64,000 nt of DNA from Ravibacter arvi (GTDB lineage Bacteria; Bacteroidota; Bacteroidia; Cytophagales; Spirosomataceae), in assembly GCF_039540405.1 (NCBI RefSeq), contig NZ_BAABEY010000024.1, forward strand, positions 124,001 through 188,000. The letters are read 5' to 3'. A program made the position numbers and the translations under genes. A model generated the notes under the pieces. That model did not search any database, was not told where the DNA came from, and saw only the letters and a program-made list of their open reading frames with translations. Below are positions 23,547-32,509 of this stretch, one piece after another (the stretch's first letter is position 1; each line of letters starts with the position of its first letter).

Positions 23547-24785
23547 TTGAATAAACGTAAAATTATCAACGACCCGGTTTACGGGTTTATCAGCATCCCG
23601 TCGGATTTTTTGTTCGACCTGATCGAGCATCCCTGGTTTCAGCGCCTGCGGAGAATCCGGCAGCTGGGGTTGACCGAATTGGTATATCCCGGTGCGCTGC
23701 ATACCCGGTTTCACCACGCGATAGGGGCCATGTACCTGATGGACCAGGCCCTGCAGACCCTTAAAGGGAAAGGACATGCCATTTCCGAAGAGGAGGCTAC
23801 GGCCGCCCAGGCCGCCATCCTGCTCCACGACCTCGGGCACGGTCCCTTTTCCCATGTGCTCGAAAATACGCTGCTTCCCCATATCCCGCACGAGCAGATT
23901 TCGTTGCTGCTCATGAAAGAACTTAACGTGCAGTTTCATGGCCGGCTTGACCTGGCGATCGAGATGTTCGAAGGCGTCTATAAACGGAAGTTTTTTCACC
24001 AGCTCATTTCCAGCCAGCTGGACATGGACCGGCTCGACTACCTCAACCGCGATTGCTACTATACAGGCGTCATCGAGGGGTCAATCGGTACGGACCGCAT
24101 CATCAAAATGCTCGATATCGTAGACGACCAGCTGGTGGTGGAGGAGAAGGGATTGCTTAGTATCGAGCATTTTCTGAACGCCCGGCGGACCATGTACTGG
24201 CAGGTTTACCTTCATAAAACCTCGTTGTGCGCGGAAACCATGCTTTCACAGATTGTCGGCCGGGCCCGTGAGCTCGCCGGTCAGGGAACCGACGTCTTTG
24301 CCACACCTGTGCTGAGCGCTTTTTTGAGATCACGTTTCCAGGAACCGAAAGCACTTTTCGAACCGGGGTTCTCCGCCCTTTTTACCAACCTGGACGATAC
24401 CGATCTGTGGGCATCGATCAAAGTCTGGATGCTGCACGACGACTTCGTTTTGTCGACCCTGTGCAGAATGTTGTTAAGCCGCAGCCTGTTTAAATTACAG
24501 TTTGTTACGCCCGAACAAAGTGGGGAAACGTTTGAAAAAGCCAGAATTTCGTTATCGGCCAACGGCGTGCCCGCCGAATACCTGCATTACTTCGCGGTGG
24601 AAGGGAAGATATCGAACGCCGCCTATCTTACAGAAAGCGAACAGATTAAGGTGAAAATGAAAAATGGAGGCGTAATTGACATATCGGAAGCGTCGGAATT
24701 GCCGGCCATTCGCGCGTTGAGTAAGATTGTCAGCAAACACTTCGTTTCTTGGGCTAAAAACGTATCTTTGAGGCCCAAGTCTTGA
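23547..24785 (+). CDS. HD-domain phosphohydrolase (dGTPase/SAMHD1-like)
   Basis: A 412-residue protein starting with TTG; the sequence that follows (NKRKIINDPVYGFISIPS) is the usual N-terminus of this family in Bacteroidota, which supports the start. HD-fold metal ligands are visible in HTRFHHAIGAMYLM (His) and LLHDLGHGPFSHVLE (His-Asp), and SSQLDMDRLDYLNRD is the conserved Asp motif. Relatives hydrolyse dNTPs or related nucleotides in the cytoplasm. It is upstream of lpxD in the same direction, 77 bases apart, but the gap contains no obvious promoter so co-transcription is possible. Confidence 0.88.
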   Translation: MNKRKIINDPVYGFISIPSDFLFDLIEHPWFQRLRRIRQLGLTELVYPGALHTRFHHAIGAMYLMDQALQTLKGKGHAISEEEATAAQAAILLHDLGHGPFSHVLENTLLPHIPHEQISLLLMKELNVQFHGRLDLAIEMFEGVYKRKFFHQLISSQLDMDRLDYLNRDCYYTGVIEGSIGTDRIIKMLDIVDDQLVVEEKGLLSIEHFLNARRTMYWQVYLHKTSLCAETMLSQIVGRARELAGQGTDVFATPVLSAFLRSRFQEPKALFEPGFSALFTNLDDTDLWASIKVWMLHDDFVLSTLCRMLLSRSLFKLQFVTPEQSGETFEKARISLSANGVPAEYLHYFAVEGKISNAAYLTESEQIKVKMKNGGVIDISEASELPAIRALSKIVSKHFVSWAKNVSLRPKS

Positions 24786-24862
24786 AGAAAAGGCTGGAAT
24801 GAATCATCTGTGGACGACGCTTTAATTATTAACCGCATTTAATACAACTCCCAAAAGTTTTT

Positions 24863-25909
24863 ATGGAGTTCACAATAAGCCAAATAGCCCAGTTACTAAA
24901 TGGGACAGTAGAGGGGGATTCAACAGGTATTATCCGTTCCGCATCCAAAATAGAAGAAGGGTCGGATGGCGATATTTCGTTTCTCGCCAATACCAAATAT
25001 GAACAGTTCCTGTATACAACGCGCGCTTCCGCGGTTATTGTTGATCAGTCCTTTAAACCATCACAACCCTATACCGCCGCACTTATTCGCGTAGCCAATC
25101 CGTACCTCGCTTTCACACAATTGCTGGAGGAGTACCAGAAGATTACCGAGCAGCGTTCGGCCGGGAGAGAGCAGCCGTACTTTATTAGTGAAAATGTCGT
25201 CATAGGAGAAAACGAATATATCGGCCCCTTTACCTATATAGGGAAAAACAGCAGGATCGGTAAAAATCTGCAGCTTTTTTCAGGGGCCTACGTGGGGGAA
25301 AATGTCATAATCGGTGACAACGCCGTAATTCATCCCGGCGTAAAGATTTATGACAAAACAGTGATTGGAAACAATTGTTCTATATTTGCCAACGCAGTGA
25401 TTGGCGGTGACGGGTTCGGCTTTGCTCCCGAGGCAGACGGATCTTATCGCCGTATCCCGCAACTGGGCAATGTGGTGATAGAAGACAACGTCAGCATCGG
25501 GTCCAATACAACCATTGACCGCGCTACGATGGGGTCTACTATTATACGGAAGGGGGTCAAACTGGATAATCTGATCCAGGTGGGCCATAATGTGGAGATC
25601 GGAGAAAATACCGTAATAGCGGCCCAGTCGGGAATCTCGGGCTCAACAAGAGTGGGGGCCCAGTGCGTAATAGCAGGTCAGGTAGGGTTGGTAGGGCATA
25701 TTACGCTGGCCAACGGTACCAAGGTGGGTGCACAGTCGGGGGTTTCCAAATCGGTAAAAAAGGAAAACCTGTCTCTGTCTGGATCACCTGCTACCGAGTT
25801 GAAAGCGCATTTGCGGGCCCAATCTCTGGTAAGGAGGTTGCCCGAAATTGTTCAGCGACTTGAAAATGTAGAAGTTAGTGCGGGAATAAAATCTCACGAG
25901 GGAAAATAG
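24863..25909 (+). CDS. lpxD: UDP-3-O-acylglucosamine N-acyltransferase LpxD
   Basis: This 348-residue protein has the LpxD N-terminal uridine-binding domain (residues 1-100, including GDISFLANTKYEQFLYTT) and a left-handed beta-helix of hexapeptide repeats (residues 100-300, such as IGENEYIGPFTYIG). The catalytic His lies in IQVGHNVEIGENTVI. It adds the second hydroxyacyl chain to UDP-glucosamine in lipid A synthesis, using acyl-ACP. It is the first of three consecutive lpx genes. Confidence 0.95.
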   Translation: MEFTISQIAQLLNGTVEGDSTGIIRSASKIEEGSDGDISFLANTKYEQFLYTTRASAVIVDQSFKPSQPYTAALIRVANPYLAFTQLLEEYQKITEQRSAGREQPYFISENVVIGENEYIGPFTYIGKNSRIGKNLQLFSGAYVGENVIIGDNAVIHPGVKIYDKTVIGNNCSIFANAVIGGDGFGFAPEADGSYRRIPQLGNVVIEDNVSIGSNTTIDRATMGSTIIRKGVKLDNLIQVGHNVEIGENTVIAAQSGISGSTRVGAQCVIAGQVGLVGHITLANGTKVGAQSGVSKSVKKENLSLSGSPATELKAHLRAQSLVRRLPEIVQRLENVEVSAGIKSHEGK

Positions 25910-25972
25910 TATTGAAGTGGTTCTGGAGGTGGGGTGGTTTAACCGGGTCCTTTCTTCAGCTAAAAAAACAAA

Positions 25973-27364
25973 ATGAACGAGAAGCAACAGACCATTAAGG
26001 CGTCGGTATCAGTTTCCGGCGTAGGGCTTCATACAGGAGTAGCGGTGAACATGACTTTTGTTCCCGCCCCGGCCAACCATGGCTACAAATTTCAGCGGGT
26101 CGATTTACCCGGGCAACCCACGGTTACGGCCGATGTCGATAATGTCGTGGACCTGTCTCGGGGTACGACGATTGAGGAAAATGGTGCGCGCGTACATACC
26201 GTAGAACATACCCTGGCTGCGCTCGTCGGACTTCAGCTGGACAATGTGCTGATCCAGTTGGATGGTCCGGAACCGCCCATTATGGACGGCAGCTCCATTA
26301 AATTTGTGGAAGCCCTGGAGAGTGTGGGTTTTGTAGAGCAAAACGCTTACCGGGATTATTTCGAAATTCCGGAGTATGTACACTACAAAAATGAGGAAAA
26401 GGACATCGAGATAGCAGCCCTTCCGCTTCCCGACTACCGCCTTACGGTAATGGTGGATTATAATTCTTCCGTTATCAACAGCCAGCACGCTTTTCTTAAT
26501 GATATCGCCCAGTTTTCCACGCAAATCGCAAGTTGCCGTACGTTCGTGTTCCTGCATGAACTGGAAATGTTGTTCAAACAGAACCTGATTAAAGGGGGAG
26601 ACCTTGCCAATGCGATCGTAATTGCGGACCGTGAGGTAGGAGAAGGAGAGCTGGACCACCTTGCCGATCTCTTGAAAAAACCCAAAATCAGTATCGATAA
26701 GGCAAAGGGGATCCTGAATAATATAGAACTGCATTATCCAAACGAAATGGCCAGGCACAAGCTGCTTGACCTGATCGGAGACCTGGCGTTGGTGGGTCGT
26801 CCGCTAAAGGCGCAGATCCTGGCCGCCAGACCCGGACATGCCGCCAATATTGCCTTTGCAAAAAAAATCAAGAAACTCATCAAACAAAAGAAAGGCGACG
26901 TTCCAAGCTACAACCCGAGCAAACCGCCGATTTTCGATATTAACCAGATTGCCCAGTTGCTGCCGCACGGCTATCCTTTCAGAATGATCGATAAAATTAT
27001 CGCTCTGGATGAAAACAGTGTGGTGGGAATCAAGAATGTCACCATCAACGAGGAATTCTTTGTCGGCCATTTTGACGGTAATCCCGTCATGCCCGGTGTG
27101 TTACAGCTTGAGGCAATGGCGCAGACCGGCGGTATCCTTGTCCTCAGCTCTGTTCCGGACCCGGAGAACTACTGGCCTTACCTGATCGGTATCGAAAACT
27201 GCCGTTTCAGGAAGAACGTTTTCCCCGGAGATACCGTAATATTCAAGTGCGTGTTTATTTCACCTATGAAACGGGGAATCGTTAAGATGACGGGAAGAGG
27301 GTATGTGAACGATCAACTGGTGTGCGAAGCAGACATGATTGCCAGCTTAGTTAGAAAAAAATGA
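25973..27364 (+). CDS. lpxC: Bifunctional LpxC deacetylase / FabZ dehydratase
   Basis: The 463-residue product is a natural fusion. Residues 1-300 are LpxC, the zinc deacetylase making the committed step of lipid A (VHTVEHTLAALVG with a zinc His; DGPEPPIMDGSS). Residues 318-463 are FabZ, a hot-dog-fold 3-hydroxyacyl-ACP dehydratase (LLPHGYPFRMIDKI and GHFDGNPVMPGVLQLEAMAQ, with the catalytic His and Glu). The fusion is typical of Bacteroidota. It links lipid A and fatty-acid synthesis, which compete for the same hydroxyacyl-ACP. Its stop overlaps the start of lpxA (ATGA). Confidence 0.96.
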   Translation: MNEKQQTIKASVSVSGVGLHTGVAVNMTFVPAPANHGYKFQRVDLPGQPTVTADVDNVVDLSRGTTIEENGARVHTVEHTLAALVGLQLDNVLIQLDGPEPPIMDGSSIKFVEALESVGFVEQNAYRDYFEIPEYVHYKNEEKDIEIAALPLPDYRLTVMVDYNSSVINSQHAFLNDIAQFSTQIASCRTFVFLHELEMLFKQNLIKGGDLANAIVIADREVGEGELDHLADLLKKPKISIDKAKGILNNIELHYPNEMARHKLLDLIGDLALVGRPLKAQILAARPGHAANIAFAKKIKKLIKQKKGDVPSYNPSKPPIFDINQIAQLLPHGYPFRMIDKIIALDENSVVGIKNVTINEEFFVGHFDGNPVMPGVLQLEAMAQTGGILVLSSVPDPENYWPYLIGIENCRFRKNVFPGDTVIFKCVFISPMKRGIVKMTGRGYVNDQLVCEADMIASLVRKK

Positions 27365-28170
27365 TACAGCCACTAGCCTACATACACCCCGAGGCGAAAA
27401 TTGCCCACAACGTTGTGATAGAGCCGTTTGCGATGATCCATAAAGACGTGGAAATCGCTGAAGGCACCTGGATCGGTTCTCATGTTGTAATTAATGAGGG
27501 CGCCAGAATAGGAAAAAACTGCCGGATCTTTTCCGGTGCGGTGATTTCCTCGATTCCGCAGGATTTAAAATACCACGGAGAATATACGCTTACCTATATC
27601 GGCGATAATACTACCGTCAGGGAATATGCGACCATCAGCAGAGGTACGGAGGAACACTGGAAGACCGAAGTCGGCAAGGGTTGCCTGATCATGGCCTATG
27701 CGCATATTGCGCACGATTGCCGTGTAGGTGACAATTGCATTATTGGTAATAATGTACAGATGGCCGGACACGTACACGTCGGCGACTGGTCTATCGTGAG
27801 CGCATTAAGCGCTGTACACCAGTTTACAAGAATCGGTATTCATGCCTTTATCTCGGGTGCGTCGCTGGTAAGGAAGGATGTTCCGCCCTTTACCAAAGCC
27901 GCCCGCGAGCCAATATCCTATGCCGGAATCAATTCAGTGGGGCTGCGGCGCCGTGGCTATACCAACGAGCAGATTGCCGAAATACAGAATGTATACCGGT
28001 ATGTCTTTGTGAAAGGATTGAACAATGCGGACGCGCTCAGCCTCATAGAAATAGAATTGCCGGCTTCGAAGGAGCGGGATGAAATTGTCAATTTTATCCG
28101 TACCTCCGAGCGGGGAATTATTAAGAGCCCGTTACAGACATCGAGCCAGGAGGGCAACGAGTCCGAATAG
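27361..28170 (+). CDS. lpxA: Acyl-ACP--UDP-GlcNAc O-acyltransferase LpxA
   Basis: A 269-residue hexapeptide-repeat trimeric acyltransferase starting four bases inside lpxC-fabZ. The beta-helix runs through residues 5-185, with the catalytic His in AYAHIAHDCRVGDN and the family motif NNVQMAGHVHVGDW. The helical C-terminal domain contains GINSVGLRRRGYTNEQ, characteristic of LpxA. It performs the first, reversible acylation of UDP-GlcNAc; the next enzyme is LpxC upstream. Confidence 0.96.
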   Translation: MIQPLAYIHPEAKIAHNVVIEPFAMIHKDVEIAEGTWIGSHVVINEGARIGKNCRIFSGAVISSIPQDLKYHGEYTLTYIGDNTTVREYATISRGTEEHWKTEVGKGCLIMAYAHIAHDCRVGDNCIIGNNVQMAGHVHVGDWSIVSALSAVHQFTRIGIHAFISGASLVRKDVPPFTKAAREPISYAGINSVGLRRRGYTNEQIAEIQNVYRYVFVKGLNNADALSLIEIELPASKERDEIVNFIRTSERGIIKSPLQTSSQEGNESE

Positions 28171-28229
28171 TGGTCCGCTGGTTCGTGTATGAGGCAGAAT
28201 TCCCATGTTTGGAAATCGGCATTTGAAGT

Positions 28230-28853
28230 TTGGAAATTATACTCGAAAACGCTGGCAAGAAGTTTAGCACGGAATGGATCCTGCGGAGGGTGGATTTACG
28301 CCTGACGACGGGAAACGGCTACGCTTTTGTGGGGGCTAACGGGAGCGGGAAGTCTACGCTGATTAAGCTGATTATGGGCCAATTGCCCGTTAATGAAGGA
28401 CTTATTACCTATCGACGGGACGCGGCTCTCATTCACGTAGACGACTGGCACCGCTACCTGGTCATGGCAGCACCCTACCTGGAGTTGATCGAAGAGTTTA
28501 CACTATTGGAATTTGTTGCATTTCAAAGCCGGTTCAAGCCGTTCAAAGGCGCGCTTTCAGTGGAGGAGTTTATTGATTTCGCCCAGCTTTCACACGCTGC
28601 CGGGAAGCTTATCCGGCATTTTTCATCCGGAATGAAGCAGCGACTGAAGCTTGCCGTAGCGTTTCAAACCGATGTGCCGCTCGTTTTTCTGGACGAACCT
28701 ACCTCCAACCTGGATCATAACGGCATCCGGTGGTACCAGGAAAATGTGCTCCGTCTGATGGATACAGGCCAATTGGTCGTGGTGGGATCCAACCAGCCGG
28801 AAGAATATACGTTTTGTAAGTCTCTGGTTAAGATGGCAGATTACAAGCGCTGA
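28230..28853 (+). CDS. ABC transporter ATP-binding protein
   Basis: A 207-residue ATPase subunit; the TTG at 28230 is the only start that keeps the first beta-strand (EIILENAGKKF). It has Walker A GANGSGKST, the signature FSSGMKQRLKLA, Walker B PLVFLDEPTSNLD and the switch region VVVGSNQPEEY, in which the usual His is replaced by Asn-Gln. No permease gene is adjacent. Its place just after lpxA makes coupling to envelope assembly possible, but this is inference. Confidence 0.88.
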   Translation: MEIILENAGKKFSTEWILRRVDLRLTTGNGYAFVGANGSGKSTLIKLIMGQLPVNEGLITYRRDAALIHVDDWHRYLVMAAPYLELIEEFTLLEFVAFQSRFKPFKGALSVEEFIDFAQLSHAAGKLIRHFSSGMKQRLKLAVAFQTDVPLVFLDEPTSNLDHNGIRWYQENVLRLMDTGQLVVVGSNQPEEYTFCKSLVKMADYKR

Positions 28854-29007
28854 TCCCCGTTTAGGGGGTTGGTGTCAGCCCGAAATAACCGTAGGCCTAT
28901 ATTGCCCTTTTAAATTGTTCCTCAACCGCCTGTCCCAAAAAAAGGAGCGGATTTTGAGAGAAAACGTAATATTGTTGCGTCATAGTACAAGCTAAAAGTC
29001 AATTCTC

Positions 29008-30507
29008 ATGCGGTTTTCGAATAGGACTTACGCCCTCATTTGCCTGTTTTTTTTTCAATTACTGTCACTTTCCGGTTTTGGTCAGAAGGTAACAGGCCCG
29101 GTTACCCCGACGGGGCCGGTGGATATGGAAGAAGCGATCGGAATAGCGCTTCGGAACAACCCCCAGCTGAACCAGGCGGGGTTGCAGGTGGAAGGAAGCA
29201 TCGTGAGCCTGGAACAATCGAAATGGATGCGCTGGCCGAGCCTGAACTTCAATGCTTCCCAGGGATTCAGTTTCGGACGGAATATCGACCCGTTTACCAA
29301 CCAGTTCGTACAGCAGAATATCAGCTACAACAACTACCAGCTGGGCGCCGGCGTTACGCTCTATAACGGTGGGCAGCAGCATCATACGATAGCACGTAAC
29401 GAACTCTCTGCAAAAGCCAGTCAAAAGGATTATGAGGCGGCCCGGAATGACCTGATGCTTAACGTCGCTTTGGGGTATCTCCAGATTCTGAATAACCAGG
29501 AGCTGGTAACGGTTGCCGACCGCCAGATGGAAGCGACCCGCCAACAGGTAGTCCGTATGGAAAAACTGGTTGATGCCGGCGCCGAAGCGCAATCCAAGCT
29601 GCTCGACCTCAAGGCGCAGCTGGCAAATGAGGAGCTTAACTTGCTGAATGCCCAGAATAACCTTGAAACATCCAGGCTCTCGCTGAAACAGCTCATGAAT
29701 ATTCCGGGAGCGTTTGTGCTTGAGGTCAAGTCGGTACCGCTTAAAGATCCGGAATTACTGGCCTACGATGCCACGGTTAACGAGGTATTTGAAGCTGCGC
29801 TGAGCCATCTCCCGCAGTTTGAGGCCGCCAGGTTCAAAATTGAAGCCGCCGAACGGGGTATCAGCGTGGCCAGGGGGAAATTCCTTCCTACTCTGACCAT
29901 GTCGGCGGGGCTGAGTACGGCCTATTCCAGCAATGCGCCCAAACAGTTGTTTATTGCCAACGGAACCCCGGCTACAAAGGCAGAAGTACTTTCAAAAACA
30001 CAGTTTATCGACATCGACGGGAGCAGGCAATACATTACAGACATCGTCACTATCCCGGGGGGCGCGTACAAACAATATAATTATTTCGGGATACTGGATT
30101 TTAACCGCAACTCCTCTGTAAGCCTCAATCTGAGAGTGCCTATTTTCAATAATTTCCAGGCGAAATATGGAGTTGCCAATGCAAAGCTGCAGAAGCTGAG
30201 TGCCGAATATGATCAGCAACTGGCTACCAATACGGTACGCCAGAATATTGAGCAGGCCTACGTCAACATGACCAACGCGGCCAAGCGGTACAGTGCCACC
30301 GTGAACCAGGTAGACGCGTTTACCGAGGCATTCCGCGCGGCAGAGAGCCGGTTTAATGCCGGGGCGCTCAGTTCGGCGGAGTTTAACATAGCAAAAGCCA
30401 ACCTCGACCGGGGCAAAGCCAACCTGGTTCAAACCAAATACGATTATATTTTCAGAGTGAAAGTCCTTGATTTCTACATGGCAAAACCCCTGAACCTGGA
30501 CCAATAG
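29008..30507 (+). CDS. TolC-family outer-membrane efflux protein
   Basis: A 499-residue protein with signal peptide (ALICLFFFQLLSLSGFGQ) and two copies of the outer membrane efflux protein domain: long coiled-coil helices (such as ARNDLMLNVALGYLQILNNQ and KANLDRGKANLVQTKYDYIF) with strand segments between them. It forms a trimeric channel-tunnel through outer membrane and periplasm for a three-part pump. The adaptor gene follows 49 bases later. The inner-membrane transporter is not next to them in this window. Confidence 0.92.
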   Translation: MRFSNRTYALICLFFFQLLSLSGFGQKVTGPVTPTGPVDMEEAIGIALRNNPQLNQAGLQVEGSIVSLEQSKWMRWPSLNFNASQGFSFGRNIDPFTNQFVQQNISYNNYQLGAGVTLYNGGQQHHTIARNELSAKASQKDYEAARNDLMLNVALGYLQILNNQELVTVADRQMEATRQQVVRMEKLVDAGAEAQSKLLDLKAQLANEELNLLNAQNNLETSRLSLKQLMNIPGAFVLEVKSVPLKDPELLAYDATVNEVFEAALSHLPQFEAARFKIEAAERGISVARGKFLPTLTMSAGLSTAYSSNAPKQLFIANGTPATKAEVLSKTQFIDIDGSRQYITDIVTIPGGAYKQYNYFGILDFNRNSSVSLNLRVPIFNNFQAKYGVANAKLQKLSAEYDQQLATNTVRQNIEQAYVNMTNAAKRYSATVNQVDAFTEAFRAAESRFNAGALSSAEFNIAKANLDRGKANLVQTKYDYIFRVKVLDFYMAKPLNLDQ

Positions 30508-30556
30508 TCCTGGCGAAAAACAAGCTTTTTTATGTATTTAATTCCTACAAAATAAT

Positions 30557-31942
30557 ATGGCACGTAAATCTTCTAACAATATCTGGTGGATACTCGGCGG
30601 CAGCCTGGTTCTGTTGATCGGAGGCTTGTTCGTAGCCAAGCAGGCTGGATGGATCGGCAAGGAAAAACCGGAAGAGGTCGAAATATCAAAAGTGTCGAGG
30701 GCCGGCATCGTAGAAAAGGTGAGTGCCTCGGGGAAGATACAGCCGGAAGTCGAAGTAAAGCTCAGCCCTGACGTATCCGGGGAAATTACAGAATTGTATG
30801 TCGCTGAAGGAGATTCTGTGGAAAAAGGGCAGATCCTGCTGAAAATTCGCCCCGATAATTATGAGTCGCAGATGGCCCGCGCCCGGGCTACCGTCGATGC
30901 CAACAAGGCCAGTATGGAGCAGGCCAATGCGGCGCTTGCCCAGAACGAAGCCCGGCTTATCCGGCTGAAAGCGAATTATGACCGGAGCAAAAAATTGTAT
31001 GAAGACAAGGTAATACCCGCTTCCGAATTTGAGCAGGCCAGCTCCGATTACCTGGTTGCCCAGCGCGATATTGAAGCGGCGAAGGCGAACATCCAGGCCG
31101 CCAGGTTCAATATCAAAGGCGCGGAAGCCAACCTTCGGGACGCTGCCGAAAACCTTCGGAAAACTACCATTTTTGCACCCGTAAGCGGTATCATCTCATT
31201 GCTTAAGGTTGAAGTGGGAGAAAGGGTGGTGGGCACCAGCCAGATGGCCGGTACCGAAATGATGCGGATTGCCAATATGGACAACATGGAGGTGCGGGTA
31301 AACGTAAACGAAAACGATATTGTCCGGGTAGCCCTTGGCGATACAGTGGAAATCGAAGTGGACGCCTATCTCAGCACGGGCAAGAAGTTTATGGGCGTGG
31401 TTCGTGAAATAGCCAATACGGCAAACGGCCTTATCAATACGACTACTACCACCACTACTTCGCTTGACGCAGTGACTGAGTTTGAAGTCCGCGTAAAAAT
31501 ACTAAACGCGTCTTATGCCGCCGTACTGAACAACCGCGGAAATGTGCGCTACCCGTTCAAGCCCGGTATGACAGCTTCGGTTGAGATTATTACCGATAAG
31601 AAAAATCGTGCATTGTCGGTACCGGTATCGGCGGTCACAACCAGGGATACGGTCATTACAGGCGATGAATCTTCCGAAAGCGGCGATCAGGACAACCAGG
31701 AAAGAAAAAAAGTGGTAAAAGAGATCGTATTTGTTAATGAGGGAGGCAAGGCGGCGATCAAAGAAGTTAAAACCGGTATCAGTGACTTTGAACGTATCGA
31801 GATCCTCTCGGGACTACAGGAAGGCGAGGAGGTAATCTCGGGACCATATATTGCGGTGTCGAAGAAATTGCAGGCAGGCAAAGCGGTAGTCGCCAAAGGA
31901 GAGGCCAAAAAGGGCGAAAAGAATGCCAAACCGAAAAAGTAG
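30557..31942 (+). CDS. Periplasmic adaptor (HlyD/MFP family) of a tripartite pump
   Basis: This 461-residue protein has one N-terminal membrane anchor (ILGGSLVLLIGGLFVAKQAG), a lipoyl/barrel-sandwich domain (VEVKLSPDVSGEITELYVAE), a coiled-coil hairpin around residues 95-180, and a beta-barrel with FAPVSGIISLLKVEVGERVV. The end is Lys-rich. It bridges the TolC channel and an inner-membrane transporter of MacB (ABC) or RND type. It forms a transcription unit with the TolC gene and ends at a strong palindromic terminator without a pump gene. Confidence 0.92.
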   Translation: MARKSSNNIWWILGGSLVLLIGGLFVAKQAGWIGKEKPEEVEISKVSRAGIVEKVSASGKIQPEVEVKLSPDVSGEITELYVAEGDSVEKGQILLKIRPDNYESQMARARATVDANKASMEQANAALAQNEARLIRLKANYDRSKKLYEDKVIPASEFEQASSDYLVAQRDIEAAKANIQAARFNIKGAEANLRDAAENLRKTTIFAPVSGIISLLKVEVGERVVGTSQMAGTEMMRIANMDNMEVRVNVNENDIVRVALGDTVEIEVDAYLSTGKKFMGVVREIANTANGLINTTTTTTTSLDAVTEFEVRVKILNASYAAVLNNRGNVRYPFKPGMTASVEIITDKKNRALSVPVSAVTTRDTVITGDESSESGDQDNQERKKVVKEIVFVNEGGKAAIKEVKTGISDFERIEILSGLQEGEEVISGPYIAVSKKLQAGKAVVAKGEAKKGEKNAKPKK

Positions 31943-31953
31943 AAAGCTTTGAA

Positions 31954-31999
31954 AAACAAACAGGCCTGGATGAGACGTCTCATCCAGGCCTGTTTGTTT
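31954..31999. terminator. Perfect 46-bp palindrome, bidirectional terminator
   Basis: The arms are exactly complementary over 23 bases each, centred on GAGACGTCTC, flanked by A-run on the left and T-run on the right. It lies between the adaptor stop and the convergent DUF2853 stop, so it can end transcription from both sides. Confidence 0.85.
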
Positions 32000-32010
32000 A
32001 CGATAACTGC

Positions 32011-32346
32011 TTAATAGGCAGATTCTTTTCCGGCGTCTTTTACCAGAAGGTAATAGAACAAAGCTCTGTATTTGTTGGTGTTGGATGAACCGATCTGCTT
32101 AACGGCGCCCTGTATGAGCGTGTCCAGCTGCGGGCCGTCCGCGAGACCTAGTTTTTTTATCAGGAAGTTTTTCTTCACTCTTTCAAGCTCCTGTGGGTCG
32201 CTGGAGGAGACCTTGGAGGAATCGGCGTTGTAAATAGAAGGGCCCAGGCCTTTGGTGATTTTTACCAGAAGGTCCTGATCTACAGATAATCCTTGTTTTT
32301 TCGCCTCTCCCATATAGGTGGCTATTGCATCATCAAACTTGCTCAT
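32011..32346 (-). CDS. DUF2853 family protein
   Basis: A 111-residue soluble helical protein matching DUF2853: it starts MSKFDDAIATYMGEAKKQGL and contains LVKITKGLGPSIYNADSSKV and the C-terminal SNTNKYRALFYYLL. No signal or membrane segment, so cytoplasmic. The family is common in Bacteroidota and proteobacteria and has no known function. It converges on the adaptor gene across the palindromic terminator and is divergent from gpsA. Confidence 0.88.
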   Translation of the reverse strand: MSKFDDAIATYMGEAKKQGLSVDQDLLVKITKGLGPSIYNADSSKVSSSDPQELERVKKNFLIKKLGLADGPQLDTLIQGAVKQIGSSNTNKYRALFYYLLVKDAGKESAY

Positions 32347-32509
32347 AAGGTACGGTATTAGTTATGTTAAAAGAATGAAACAAATCGAGCAAAGAAATTA
32401 AAAGGTACCGGAGACCGGAAACTAATCATTATATAGTACTTTCTATTTGTGAAAAAGTAACGATTTTTAGCAACAAATTAATAAGAATCAGACGGTACAA
32501 ATTTCGGTG

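Noticed and set aside
31954..31999. Terminal inverted repeat of an insertion sequence
   Set aside because: There is no transposase and no partner repeat or target duplication; its place between convergent stops fits a terminator.
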